Assembly (NCBI GenBank): GCA_964564695.1
Contig: CAZMCC010000007.1
Span: 1 to 64,000, forward strand
From: CAZMCC01 sp964564695
GTDB lineage: Bacteria; Planctomycetota; Phycisphaerae; Phycisphaerales; UBA1924
DNA length: 64,000 nt
Direction: 5' to 3'
The notes beneath the pieces are model-generated. The model was not told the DNA's origin. It made no database searches and was given only the letters and a program-made list of their open reading frames with translations. The position numbers were made by a program, and so were the translations under genes. Numbering within the stretch: position 1 is the first letter of the stretch; every line of letters starts with the position of its first letter. This document shows positions 34,302-42,733 of the stretch, in pieces.

Positions 34302-36596
34302 ATGCGCACGTGCCTTGCCATCCGCGAACTCTTCCGCGGGCCCGACGAGGCCTCCGACCCGGTCCCTGCGCTGTTCCGGCGGACGCTGCGGGCGCTGGCG
34401 GCACAGGGTGGAGATGGGGGGGATGGGGGGGATGAGCTGCATGTGCTCACGAGCGTGTCGAGCCTCCCCGATGAGCTCCGCGCCGAGGTGGAGTCGCTGG
34501 CGACGCTGCACGACATCGACCACTCGGGCGATTCGTCCCTCGACGCGTTTCCCTGCAAGCAGATGTGCTACTCGATGGCGATCCACCGGACGCTGCGGGC
34601 GCTGCACACCCTGGCGCCGCTCGACCGCATCCATCTGCCCGCGGCCAACGCCGAGGGCTACTTCACGCTGCGTGCGGCCCGGTCGCTCGACGAGTTCGCG
34701 GGCGTGACCATCAGCCTCGCGGTGCAGAGCCCGGTCGTGGTCCGGCGCTTCCTCGACCGGCGGTTGACCGCCACGACCGAGCAGGCCTTCGCCGACCACG
34801 CCGAGTTCAGCGCGATCGCGGAGGCCGACCTGCTGGTCGCCCAGACGCGCGAGCAGTTCGACGCCCTTGACGCCGCGGCCGACGGCGCGGGGTGGCTCGA
34901 GCGCATCCGCTCGGCCGAGCGCCGGATGACCGGCCCGATCCTCGATGGCTCCCGGGTGGTACCGATCGAACCCTCTGAACCGGCGACGCGCCCGAGCGTT
35001 CTGGTGTTCGGCCCCTTGCGCCACTCGAGCGGGGCCCACACGCTCGTCACGGCCGTTCACCGCCTGCTCGCCTCCGGCGTCGATCTCGAGGTTCGCTTCG
35101 TCGGGGCTGACCTCGCCGAGGCGTCGTTCGACCGCGTGATGAGCGAGTGGCTCCGCCGCAAGGCCGGCTCGGCGTGGTCCGACCGCTTCGGCTTCGAGCT
35201 GGGAGTCGAGCCGACCTCCACGGGGTTCGTCGGCGCCGACGCGGGCGGGATCGGCGTGGCGCTCGACGCCGGGGTCCGCGTCTGCTGTTTCCCCGGGGCC
35301 GACGCCGGATGCGCAGGGGCGGCCGCCGAGGCGCTCGCCGCGGGCGCCTGCGTGGTCGCGGTCGCCGGATCGCCCGCCTCCGAACTCATCGACAATGCCC
35401 GCACCGGCCTGGTCGCCCCGGCGAGTGACCCGGTCGCGCTGGCCGAAGCCTTGGGCCGGGTGCTCACCGACGCCGCCCTCGCGGCCCGCTTCGGCGACGC
35501 GGCCCGGCGCGAGGCCGCCTCGGGCCCGACGCCCGATCCGCTGCCCTCGGCACGTCGTCCGCGCGCCACCACCGCCGACATCCGCGTGACGGGAACGTCC
35601 CCGCGCGTGAGCGTTGTCATCCCCTTCTACAACCTGGGCGCCTGGCTCCCCGACACGCTCCGCTCGGTCCGCGCACAGACGTACACGAACTACGAGATCA
35701 TCGTTGTTGACGACGGCTCCACCGACGCCGCCAGCCTCTCGCTGCTGGACCACCTCCCCGAACGCGGCGTGAGGGTCGTGCGTCGCGTCAACGGCGGCCT
35801 GGCCGCGGCCCGCAACACCGGCCTTCACGCGGCCACGAGCGACCTGGTCCTCACCCTCGACGCCGACGACCTGCTCGACCCTCGCTACCTCGAGACCACC
35901 GTGGGCGTCTTCGAGCGCGACCGCACCGGACGCCTCGCGGTCGTCTCCACGCCGATCAAGCTCTTCCGCGAGTCGCCCGACAAGCCGATCTCCGGCTGGA
36001 TCCCCCTCGGGCTCGACCGCGAGATGCTCCCGTTCATCAACGTGGGCGCCTGCGCGAGCTGCCTCATGCGCCGCGACGCCCTCCTGGGCGTCGGCGGCTA
36101 CGACGAGTTTCTCGTGTCGTACGAGGACTGGGACCTGTGGTGCTCACTCGCGGGCGCGGGGTACACCGCGTCGATCGTCCCCGAGTTCCTCTTTTACTAC
36201 CGCGTGCGCGACGACGGCGTCTTCCGCCAGTTCTGCGTCCCCAACCACTTCCGCTACAAGTCTTATCTGCTCGAGAAGCACGCCGGGCTCCCGACACGCC
36301 CCGGCCTCGCCGCCCGCCTCGCCCTCGCCGAGGCCAAGACGCAGCAGGACCGGGCCGACTGGCTCACCGGCGAACTCGACGCGATGCGGTCGCGCTCCGC
36401 CGGCCTCGAGGCCGACCTCGCCCGCAGCGTCACCTTCGAGGAGGCGGCCGAGCGGATGCGCCGCGAGAACATCCGCTACCGCGTCGTCGACAAGCTTAAC
36501 AACGCGGTGAAATCGAGCGGGCTGCACGCGCCGGTCAAGTTGGTGGCGCGGAAGCTGACGGGTCGTGGCGGGGGGTCGAACACCGGGGCCTCCTAG
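34302..36596 (+). CDS. GT4-like/GT2 fusion glycosyltransferase with degenerate GT4 half
   Basis: 764 residues, eight bases after the previous gene. The GT4-like half keeps the fold pattern (LVFGPLRHSSGAHTLVTAVH; VCCFPGADAGCAGAAAEALA), but the Arg/Lys pair is missing and the first Glu of EX7E is replaced. The GT2 half is complete: VSVVIPFYNLGAWLPDTLRS, IVVDDGSTDAAS, LTLDADDLLDP and SYEDWDLWCSL. The tail IRYRVVDKLNNAVKSSGLH matches the shared C-terminal motif. It probably acts as a GT2 enzyme with a non-catalytic GT-B module. Confidence 0.85.
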   Translation: MRTCLAIRELFRGPDEASDPVPALFRRTLRALAAQGGDGGDGGDELHVLTSVSSLPDELRAEVESLATLHDIDHSGDSSLDAFPCKQMCYSMAIHRTLRALHTLAPLDRIHLPAANAEGYFTLRAARSLDEFAGVTISLAVQSPVVVRRFLDRRLTATTEQAFADHAEFSAIAEADLLVAQTREQFDALDAAADGAGWLERIRSAERRMTGPILDGSRVVPIEPSEPATRPSVLVFGPLRHSSGAHTLVTAVHRLLASGVDLEVRFVGADLAEASFDRVMSEWLRRKAGSAWSDRFGFELGVEPTSTGFVGADAGGIGVALDAGVRVCCFPGADAGCAGAAAEALAAGACVVAVAGSPASELIDNARTGLVAPASDPVALAEALGRVLTDAALAARFGDAARREAASGPTPDPLPSARRPRATTADIRVTGTSPRVSVVIPFYNLGAWLPDTLRSVRAQTYTNYEIIVVDDGSTDAASLSLLDHLPERGVRVVRRVNGGLAAARNTGLHAATSDLVLTLDADDLLDPRYLETTVGVFERDRTGRLAVVSTPIKLFRESPDKPISGWIPLGLDREMLPFINVGACASCLMRRDALLGVGGYDEFLVSYEDWDLWCSLAGAGYTASIVPEFLFYYRVRDDGVFRQFCVPNHFRYKSYLLEKHAGLPTRPGLAARLALAEAKTQQDRADWLTGELDAMRSRSAGLEADLARSVTFEEAAERMRRENIRYRVVDKLNNAVKSSGLHAPVKLVARKLTGRGGGSNTGAS

Positions 36597-36605
36597 GAGA
36601 TTGTC

Positions 36606-39311
36606 GTGCGGATCTGCATCGTGCTCGGCCCACACGCCGCGCTGCAAGCCAACCCCGAGCGCCTCAACTACGCCAGAAGCGCCGTGCTCGCGCTCAGCGC
36701 TGCCGGGCACGAGCTGCACGTCCTGGGCGACGCATCGACCATCGCGGCGGGTTTCGACGGCCCCGCCGGCGTGTCGCTGCACGAAGCCGATCCCGTGGGC
36801 GACGCCGCCGCCGCGTACCCGCGCCCGGCGTACGCGCACGCGATGGGCGTGCGCACCGCCCTGGCCCGCCTGCACGCCGAGCACGCCTTTGACGCCGTCG
36901 AGTTCTCGACCGGCCTGGGTGAGGGCTATTTCGCGGTGCGCACCAAGCGGGCGACCGGCGCCTTCGCCGGTGTCGTGCTGGTCGCCCGGGCGTGGATCCC
37001 CGACTCGACGCGCCGGTCCGGGCGCCTCGACGAGCGACTGGGCTTCGAGGAGGCCGTGCTCGACCACGCACAACTGGCGGTGATCCGCGAGGCCGACGCG
37101 GTGCTGTCGCCGACGCAGGCGCTGCTCGACGTGCTGGCTCCCTCGATCGAGCGCGCGTCGGTGTGGGGCCCGCCCGTTCGCCACGCCGTCGGCACGCCCA
37201 TGCCCGGATCGCGCAAGCCCACCAACCCCAAAGCCGGCCCCAAGCCCGAGCCGTTCAAGCGGCTGGTCTTCACCGGCCCCCTCGAACACGCGCGCGGGTG
37301 CCTCCACCTGGCCCAGGCCGCCGCGCTGATCGGCACCGGCCTCCCCGGCCTCGCGTTCCTCGGGCCCGACGTGGGCGCGGGGCCGTTCGGGCGCCCGATG
37401 CGTCCGCTCATCGAGCGGGCCCTGGGGACCGCGGCGAGCGCCGAGTTCTCCGACGACTCCTCGCCGCGCGACGACGATCTTGCGTGCTTGCCGACACGGG
37501 CCGACGCGCCGGACGAGGCCCAGCTCACCGCGGCTCTCGCCGGGCGGGCCCCGCTCGTCGGCGACGCCGCCGGCATGAAGGAATCGCTGGGCCCCGCCGC
37601 GTGCCTCGCGTCCGACCCGCTCGTGTTCGCCGCCGAGCTCTCGGCGCTGCTCGCGGATCCGGAGCGGGTGGCCACCATCCGCCGCGGGGCTCGCGACCAC
37701 GCTTCAGCGTTCACCGATCCCGGCGCGTTCGCGGTCGCCTTCGAGCGCGCGGTCGTCGACGCCGCCGAGCGGGCCGCGAGCGTCCCGACCCCGATCAAGG
37801 CGGACGCTCCGAGCGGCATCACCGCCATCGTCCCGGTGTTCAACCTTGGACGCTTCCTGCCCGAGACCATCGCCGCGATCCGCGCCCAGACACTTCCCCC
37901 TGAGCACATCCTCATCGTTGACGACGGGTCGACCGATCAGCACACCCGCGACGTCCTCGCCGAAATCGAATCCCAGGGCCTCACGGTCCTCCGCAAGCCC
38001 AACGGCGGCGTGGGCTCGGCCCGCAACCTCGGCGTCCGCACCGCCGCGACACCCCTCGTCGCGGCCATCGACGCCGACGACCTCCCTGAGCCGGACTTCT
38101 TCGCGCGGGCCGCGGCGCTGCTGCGCTCGACACCGACGCTCAGCTACGCCTCGACGCTCCCGCTCATGTTCGAGACCGACGCGGCGCAGGGGCGCCCGGG
38201 GTGGATCCCTCTCGGCCTGCCCGGCTTCGACGAGGACCTGCTCCTGTGCCGCAACTGCGGCGGGCTCGGCGGGTGCACCGTGTTCGTGCGCGAACACCTG
38301 CTCGACGCGGGCGGCTACGACGAGACGCTCCCGTCGTACGAGGACTGGGACCTGTGGTGCCGCCTGGCCGGGCGTGGGCGCGCCGGGATCGTGATCCCCG
38401 AGTTCCTCGCCCGCTACCGCGTGCACCCGGGCTCCAAGCACGCGACCGTGGGGCGGCCGATCCACGACCGGCTCAAGAGCGCGATCATCGCGCGCCACGC
38501 CCGCCCGCCGCTGCTCACGGAGCGCACGCTCCGCTTCGAGGCCGCCGAGAGCACGGGCGTGCGCGACGCGATCGACGAAGCCCGCGAGGCCCAGGCCCGG
38601 GCGGGCGAGCTCGCCCGGCAGATCGAGGCGAGCGCCGAGTGGGCCCGAACGCTCCAGGCCCGGGCGGACGAGCTCGCCCGGCAGATCGAGGCGAGCGCCG
38701 AGTGGGCCCGAACGCTCCAGGCCCGCGGCGACAAGCTCGACGAGGAGCTCGCCCGGTCCGCGACGTGGAATCGCGAGCTGCAGACCCGCGCCAACGACCT
38801 GGGCCTCAAGCTGCAGGAAGCCGCCACGTGGGGGCAAGCGCTCGACCAGCGCGTTACGGAGCTCGCCACCGAGCTGGGACGCTCCGCCGACTGGAACCGC
38901 GAGCTGCAGTCGATGGTGGAGGCGCGCGACGCCGAGCTTGGCACCGCCCGCCTGGTGCACGGGCGCCTCACCCGCACGACCGACGAGAACGTTTACCTGG
39001 CCCAGCAGCTCTCGGCCGCCCGCGATCAGCGCCAGGCCGCGGAGGAACAGCTCCACCAGGCCCGCGCGCGTGCCGAGCAGGCGGAGCGGACACTCGCGTC
39101 GATCGACCGCGTCGCCGATGCGCAGGCGGTCGTCCGGGCGCACATCCGCTATCGCGCCGCCGACGTGGTGAACGATGCGCTCAAGCGGCTGCACGTGCAG
39201 CGTGCGATCAAGGCCGTGGTGGGGAGTGGGGGGGGTGGGGGGGGGAAGAAGGACGACCCGGCCCACTCGCCGGAGTCCGTCAACGCTTCGCCGCACCGCC
39301 CGCCGGCGTGA
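36606..39311 (+). CDS. GT4-like/coiled-coil/GT2 fusion glycosyltransferase
   Basis: 901 residues. The GT4-like half is the most diverged of the three (FTGPLEHARGCLHLAQAAAL; LPTRADAPDEAQLTAALAG; no EX7E). GT2 half (~395-650): TAIVPVFNLGRFLPETIAAI, LIVDDGSTDQHT, AAIDADDLPEP and SYEDWDLWCRL, all intact. A long coiled coil (~660-840) made of 21-residue repeats such as ELARQIEASAEWARTLQARA follows, then the shared tail IRYRAADVVNDALKRLHVQ. GTG 36606 has TAGGAG upstream, nine bases after the preceding gene. Same operon as the two preceding genes. Confidence 0.85.
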   Translation: MRICIVLGPHAALQANPERLNYARSAVLALSAAGHELHVLGDASTIAAGFDGPAGVSLHEADPVGDAAAAYPRPAYAHAMGVRTALARLHAEHAFDAVEFSTGLGEGYFAVRTKRATGAFAGVVLVARAWIPDSTRRSGRLDERLGFEEAVLDHAQLAVIREADAVLSPTQALLDVLAPSIERASVWGPPVRHAVGTPMPGSRKPTNPKAGPKPEPFKRLVFTGPLEHARGCLHLAQAAALIGTGLPGLAFLGPDVGAGPFGRPMRPLIERALGTAASAEFSDDSSPRDDDLACLPTRADAPDEAQLTAALAGRAPLVGDAAGMKESLGPAACLASDPLVFAAELSALLADPERVATIRRGARDHASAFTDPGAFAVAFERAVVDAAERAASVPTPIKADAPSGITAIVPVFNLGRFLPETIAAIRAQTLPPEHILIVDDGSTDQHTRDVLAEIESQGLTVLRKPNGGVGSARNLGVRTAATPLVAAIDADDLPEPDFFARAAALLRSTPTLSYASTLPLMFETDAAQGRPGWIPLGLPGFDEDLLLCRNCGGLGGCTVFVREHLLDAGGYDETLPSYEDWDLWCRLAGRGRAGIVIPEFLARYRVHPGSKHATVGRPIHDRLKSAIIARHARPPLLTERTLRFEAAESTGVRDAIDEAREAQARAGELARQIEASAEWARTLQARADELARQIEASAEWARTLQARGDKLDEELARSATWNRELQTRANDLGLKLQEAATWGQALDQRVTELATELGRSADWNRELQSMVEARDAELGTARLVHGRLTRTTDENVYLAQQLSAARDQRQAAEEQLHQARARAEQAERTLASIDRVADAQAVVRAHIRYRAADVVNDALKRLHVQRAIKAVVGSGGGGGGKKDDPAHSPESVNASPHRPPA
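38607..38732 (+). repeat. 63-bp tandem duplication in the coiled-coil coding region
   Basis: Units 38607-38669 and 38670-38732 are identical over about the first 56 bases. They encode two copies of a 21-residue, three-heptad unit. Three more diverged 21-residue units follow in the protein, so the coil has grown by repeated in-frame duplication. Confidence 0.88.
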
Positions 39312-40146
39312 TCGGCGCCCCGCACTCCGGGCAGTGATCACCGGCGATCCCCGCCAGCGGATAGTCGCAGCCGGCGCACCGCCCGTGGCGCCGGCGCCAC
39401 CATCCCCGCGGGCGCCGCGACAGCGCCGAGAACGCGAGCAGCCCCCGCAGACCGGCCAGCGTCGCCATGACGGCGCCGACCGGCAGCCCGGCGTCCACGG
39501 CGTAGCCGATCCACAGCCTTCGCTCGCGATCGGTGTCGCCGCCGCGAAGTCGGGCGATCCGTTCCGCGATGTCCGCATCGAGTTCCGCTCCGGGGTACAC
39601 CAGGAGCATGTGGTCGACGCTCGCGCGCCGGATCTCGCCCCGTTGCTGGGGCGTCAGCGTCCGTTCGGTGAACGGCGCAAGCGTCATGCGGTCGCGCATC
39701 CGTCGATTCGTGAACGCGACGGCGCCCGCAAACTCGTCCTCGAGAACGACCACCACCTGAACGATGCGCTCGGGGCTGTCCTGCCAGAGACGCGTCAGCT
39801 CGTCGGCGCTATCGGGGTTCGTGTCGATCACTCGCCAGGCCCCCCCCGCACCCCGCACACCCCCCGCACCCCCCGCACCCTCACCTTCGACGCCGTAGAG
39901 GTCGTACGACCAGCTCGCGCGCACGCCCTCGCCGGCCAGGTTCGCGCCCATGATCCTGTCGGCGAGCGTCCCGACGCTGGCCACGGAGAGGTCGGCGTCG
40001 ATGCGCTGCTGCTTCAGCGTCAGCAGCGACCACGCGGCCATGAAGGCCCACACGGGAAAGGTGAGCGGATGGGTGAGCGCCCGCCGGAGCGTCCTTGCCC
40101 AGCCGCCCCCCCCGCCCCGACTCGCCGTCCCGTCCCGCAACGCCAT
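39280..40146 (-). CDS. Membrane protein with C-terminal zinc ribbon
   Basis: 288 residues. One membrane segment near the N-terminus (FPVWAFMAAWSLLTL), a ~180-residue probably extracytoplasmic domain, a second segment (GAVMATLAGLRGLLAFSAL) and a C-terminal ribbon CAGCDYPLAGIAGDHCPECG. An internal Gly-rich patch (GEGAGGAGGVRGAGGA) is encoded by 9-bp repeats at about 39840-39890. TACCGT lies five bases before the ATG. The 3' end overlaps the convergent glycosyltransferase gene by 32 bp. Function unknown. Confidence 0.7.
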   Translation of the reverse strand: MALRDGTASRGGGGGWARTLRRALTHPLTFPVWAFMAAWSLLTLKQQRIDADLSVASVGTLADRIMGANLAGEGVRASWSYDLYGVEGEGAGGAGGVRGAGGAWRVIDTNPDSADELTRLWQDSPERIVQVVVVLEDEFAGAVAFTNRRMRDRMTLAPFTERTLTPQQRGEIRRASVDHMLLVYPGAELDADIAERIARLRGGDTDRERRLWIGYAVDAGLPVGAVMATLAGLRGLLAFSALSRRPRGWWRRRHGRCAGCDYPLAGIAGDHCPECGAPITPAGGAAKR

Positions 40147-40206
40147 GCTTCACGGTACCGCACCGCCCGCGCCGGGTTTCGGCGCAACGGCCCTACGATC
40201 GCCGCA

Positions 40207-40548
40207 ATGGCCCCCGACCCCGCCGCCCCCGCCACCAGCCCGAGCCCCGAGCCGCTCACCGTCGAGCAGGTCCGCAAGGTCGCCAAGCTCAGCCGCCTGG
40301 CGCTGAGCGACGCGCAGGCCGAGGACTACCGCTCGCGCCTCTCCGCGGTGCTGGGCTACGTGGAACGCCTGCGGGCCCTGGACCTCTCGAACGCCGAGCC
40401 GATGGCCCACCCGATGGAGACGACCAACCGTCTGGGGGCCGACGAGCCGGGGCCGACGATTTCCAACGCGGCGTTCATGGCGATCGCGCCCGACAAGCAC
40501 CCGCCGTTCGTGAAGGTGCCGAAGGTGATCGGCGAAGGCAGCGCGTGA
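40207..40548 (+). CDS. gatC: Asp-tRNA(Asn)/Glu-tRNA(Gln) amidotransferase subunit C
   Basis: 113 residues. LTVEQVRKVAKLSRLALSD, LSAVLGYVERLRALD and EPMAHPMETTNRLGADEP are the standard GatC blocks. GatC wraps GatA and GatB in the enzyme that amidates mischarged Glu-tRNA(Gln)/Asp-tRNA(Asn). TACGAT lies seven bases before ATG 40207. gatA follows after 101 bases; gatB is not in the window. Divergent from the zinc-ribbon membrane gene with only 60 bases between the start codons. Confidence 0.95.
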   Translation: MAPDPAAPATSPSPEPLTVEQVRKVAKLSRLALSDAQAEDYRSRLSAVLGYVERLRALDLSNAEPMAHPMETTNRLGADEPGPTISNAAFMAIAPDKHPPFVKVPKVIGEGSA

Positions 40549-40649
40549 TCCGCGCCGTCGTACCGGTGTCATCGCAAACACTGAGCATGCTCGATCGTGT
40601 CACGCGGCCGAGCGGTTCGCCGGCCCCACGCCGCTACGCTTAGCCCGCG

Positions 40650-42152
40650 ATGGATTACGCGGCCTCCAGCATGACCCAGCTCGCTGCCGGCGTGCGCAAG
40701 CGCGAGGCCTCGGCGGAGTCGCTCGTCCGTGCCGCCCTCGACCGGCTCGGGGCCGCCGCCGGACTCAACGCCTTCGTCGACACCTTCCCCGACCACGCCC
40801 TCGAGCGCGCCCGCGAGATCGACCGCGACCTCGCCGCCGGCAACAACCGGGGTCCGCTCGCGGGGGTGCCGTTCGTCGTGAAGGACAACATGTGCGTGGC
40901 GGAGTCGGATGGCAGGGGGAGCGGCCCCGGCGGCCGAACGACCTGCGCCTCGCGCATTCTCGAAGGCTTCCGCTCGCCGTACACCGCGACCGCGGTGCAG
41001 AAGCTCCTCGATGCGGGGGGCGTGCTCATCGCCAAGACCAACCTCGACGAGTTCGCCATGGGCTCCTCGGGGGAGAGTTCCTGCTTCGGCCCGACGAAGA
41101 ACCCGTGGGATCACGCTCGCGTTCCGGGCGGCTCGAGCTCCGGATCCGCGGCCGCCGTCGCCGCGGGCGTGGTGCCCATGGCCCTCGGGTCCGACACGGG
41201 TGGCTCGATCCGCCAGCCCGCATCGTGGTGCAACCTCGTCGGGGTCAAGCCGACGTACGGGCGCGTCTCGCGCTACGGCCTGATCGCGTACGCCAGCAGC
41301 CTCGACCAGATCGGGCCCATCTCCCGCACCGTCACCGACGCCGCCGCCACCCTCGCCGTCATCTCCGGCTGCGACAACAACGACTCCACCTCCGGCAAGT
41401 TCCCCCACGCCGACTTCCTGCGTGACCTCGACACGCCGATCGACGGCCTGCGCATCGGCGTCCCGCGCCAGGCCCGCAGCGATTCGAACCACCCCGGCGT
41501 CGCCGGCGCCTTCGAGGCCGCGGTCGCCACGCTCAAGTCGCTCGGCGCCACCATCGTGGACGCCGACCTCCCGCACACCGACTACGGCGTCGCGGCGTAC
41601 TACCTGATCGCCCCCGCCGAAGCCAGCTCCAACCTCGCCCGCTTCGACGGCGTGCGCTACGGCCGGCGGGCATCACTCTCTCCTAGCGAAGCCCTCGACG
41701 ACCTCTACATCCGCTCGCGCTCCGAAGGCTTCGGCCCCGAAGTGCAACGCCGCATCATGCTCGGCACCTACGCCCTTTCGAGCGGCTACTACGATGCGTA
41801 CTACGCGACCGCCGCGAAGGTGCGCCGGCTGATCCAGACCGACTACGAGACCGCCCTGCTCACGAACCCCGGCTGCCACGCGCTGCTCATGCCGGTCGCA
41901 CCGTCCCCGGCGTTCAAGATCGGGGCCAAGGACGCCGACCCGCTCTCGTTGTACCTCGAGGACGTGTACACGGTGGGCGTGAACCTCGCGGGCATCCCGG
42001 CCGTGAGCATCCCGGCCGGGTTCGCGAACGTCGATGGCAAGGACCTGCCCGTGGGTGTGCAGCTCATTGGGTCGCCGTTGGGGGAGCCCACGCTCCTGCG
42101 GATCGCGCGGGCGTTCGAGCGCGAGACGACGTTCGGGGAACGCCGACCTTGA
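40650..42152 (+). CDS. gatA: Asp-tRNA(Asn)/Glu-tRNA(Gln) amidotransferase subunit A
   Basis: 500 residues, full length for the amidase family. The Ser-cisSer-Lys triad is visible: Lys in PFVVKDNM, cis-Ser in PGGSSSGSAAAVAAG and nucleophile Ser in SDTGGSIRQPA. GatA hydrolyses glutamine to feed ammonia to GatB. TACGCT lies nine bases before ATG 40650, so it may have its own leaderless transcript besides read-through from gatC. Its TGA stop (42150-42152) is formed by the left end of REPIN 3. Confidence 0.96.
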   Translation: MDYAASSMTQLAAGVRKREASAESLVRAALDRLGAAAGLNAFVDTFPDHALERAREIDRDLAAGNNRGPLAGVPFVVKDNMCVAESDGRGSGPGGRTTCASRILEGFRSPYTATAVQKLLDAGGVLIAKTNLDEFAMGSSGESSCFGPTKNPWDHARVPGGSSSGSAAAVAAGVVPMALGSDTGGSIRQPASWCNLVGVKPTYGRVSRYGLIAYASSLDQIGPISRTVTDAAATLAVISGCDNNDSTSGKFPHADFLRDLDTPIDGLRIGVPRQARSDSNHPGVAGAFEAAVATLKSLGATIVDADLPHTDYGVAAYYLIAPAEASSNLARFDGVRYGRRASLSPSEALDDLYIRSRSEGFGPEVQRRIMLGTYALSSGYYDAYYATAAKVRRLIQTDYETALLTNPGCHALLMPVAPSPAFKIGAKDADPLSLYLEDVYTVGVNLAGIPAVSIPAGFANVDGKDLPVGVQLIGSPLGEPTLLRIARAFERETTFGERRP

Positions 42153-42230
42153 TCAGAGCCTCTCGCGCAAGCGGGAGGTGCTGGACTTCCGGATGCCAAA
42201 GACCTCTCGCTCGCGCGAGAGGCTCTGTCA
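42150..42230. repeat. REPIN element 3
   Basis: 81 bp. The left arm has stem CCTCTCGC/GCGGGAGG (one T.G pair) with loop GCAA. The right arm, read outward, has CCTCTCGC/GCGAGAGG with loop GCGA. Flanks are TGATCAGAG and, on the right read outward, TGACAGAG. The left end supplies the gatA stop; the right end (42228-42230) is an in-frame TGA for the RAYT reading frame beyond its premature stop. Confidence 0.93.
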
Positions 42231-42299
42231 CTCAAACCGCTCGGGGCGATCCTGCTCATTCACAACGTAGTGTGAGGCCCGGTACACGCTCTCGTCGTT

Positions 42300-42722
42300 T
42301 CACAAGTACTTCGTGCTGGCCCGCTTCGTCCATACAGCCTGTTTCGCACCGACCAGCCCCGCCTCGCGAAGCCGGCGCGTCGACCAGGACTTCAGTTGCG
42401 CGACCATCTCCTCTGGAGCGTGCAACGCTCGGCCGACCACCGCATGGACATGATTGCTGCGCACGTTCATCGCAACCAGTTTCCAGCCGCGGATGCGCGA
42501 ATGGTCGTTGATCGCCTGCGTTACAACGCCACGTCCTCTGGCGTTCAGGACGAGCGGTTCGCCACGCATCCGCGCGGCATGACTCGATCTCATTGCTTCG
42601 TTGGAGGGCACGCCGGGCTGGGCGTATCGATTGTGAACATCATCGACTGAGCTTCGCTCGTCGCCAGGAAGCCACGTGCCATACGTCGTCCACGTGAGCA
42701 TGTACGCCAGGGGACCGTCCAT
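42300..42722 (-). CDS. REP-associated tyrosine transposase (RAYT, Y1/HUH), C-terminally interrupted
   Basis: 140 residues. LAYMLTWTTYGTWLPGDERS is the IS200-like/RAYT opening, and RSNHVHAVVGRA carries the HUH (HxH) metal site; VWTKRASTKYL ends the frame. The catalytic Tyr is presumably in the helix that follows HUH, but I cannot place it with certainty. After the TGA at 42302-42300 the same frame continues NDESVYRASHYVVNEQDRPE, which looks like the family C-terminus, and stops at 42228 in REPIN 3. GATAAT lies five bases before the ATG. RAYTs mobilise or maintain REP elements; two such elements flank this gene. Confidence 0.88.
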   Translation of the reverse strand: MDGPLAYMLTWTTYGTWLPGDERSSVDDVHNRYAQPGVPSNEAMRSSHAARMRGEPLVLNARGRGVVTQAINDHSRIRGWKLVAMNVRSNHVHAVVGRALHAPEEMVAQLKSWSTRRLREAGLVGAKQAVWTKRASTKYL

Positions 42723-42733
42723 GGCTCATTATC

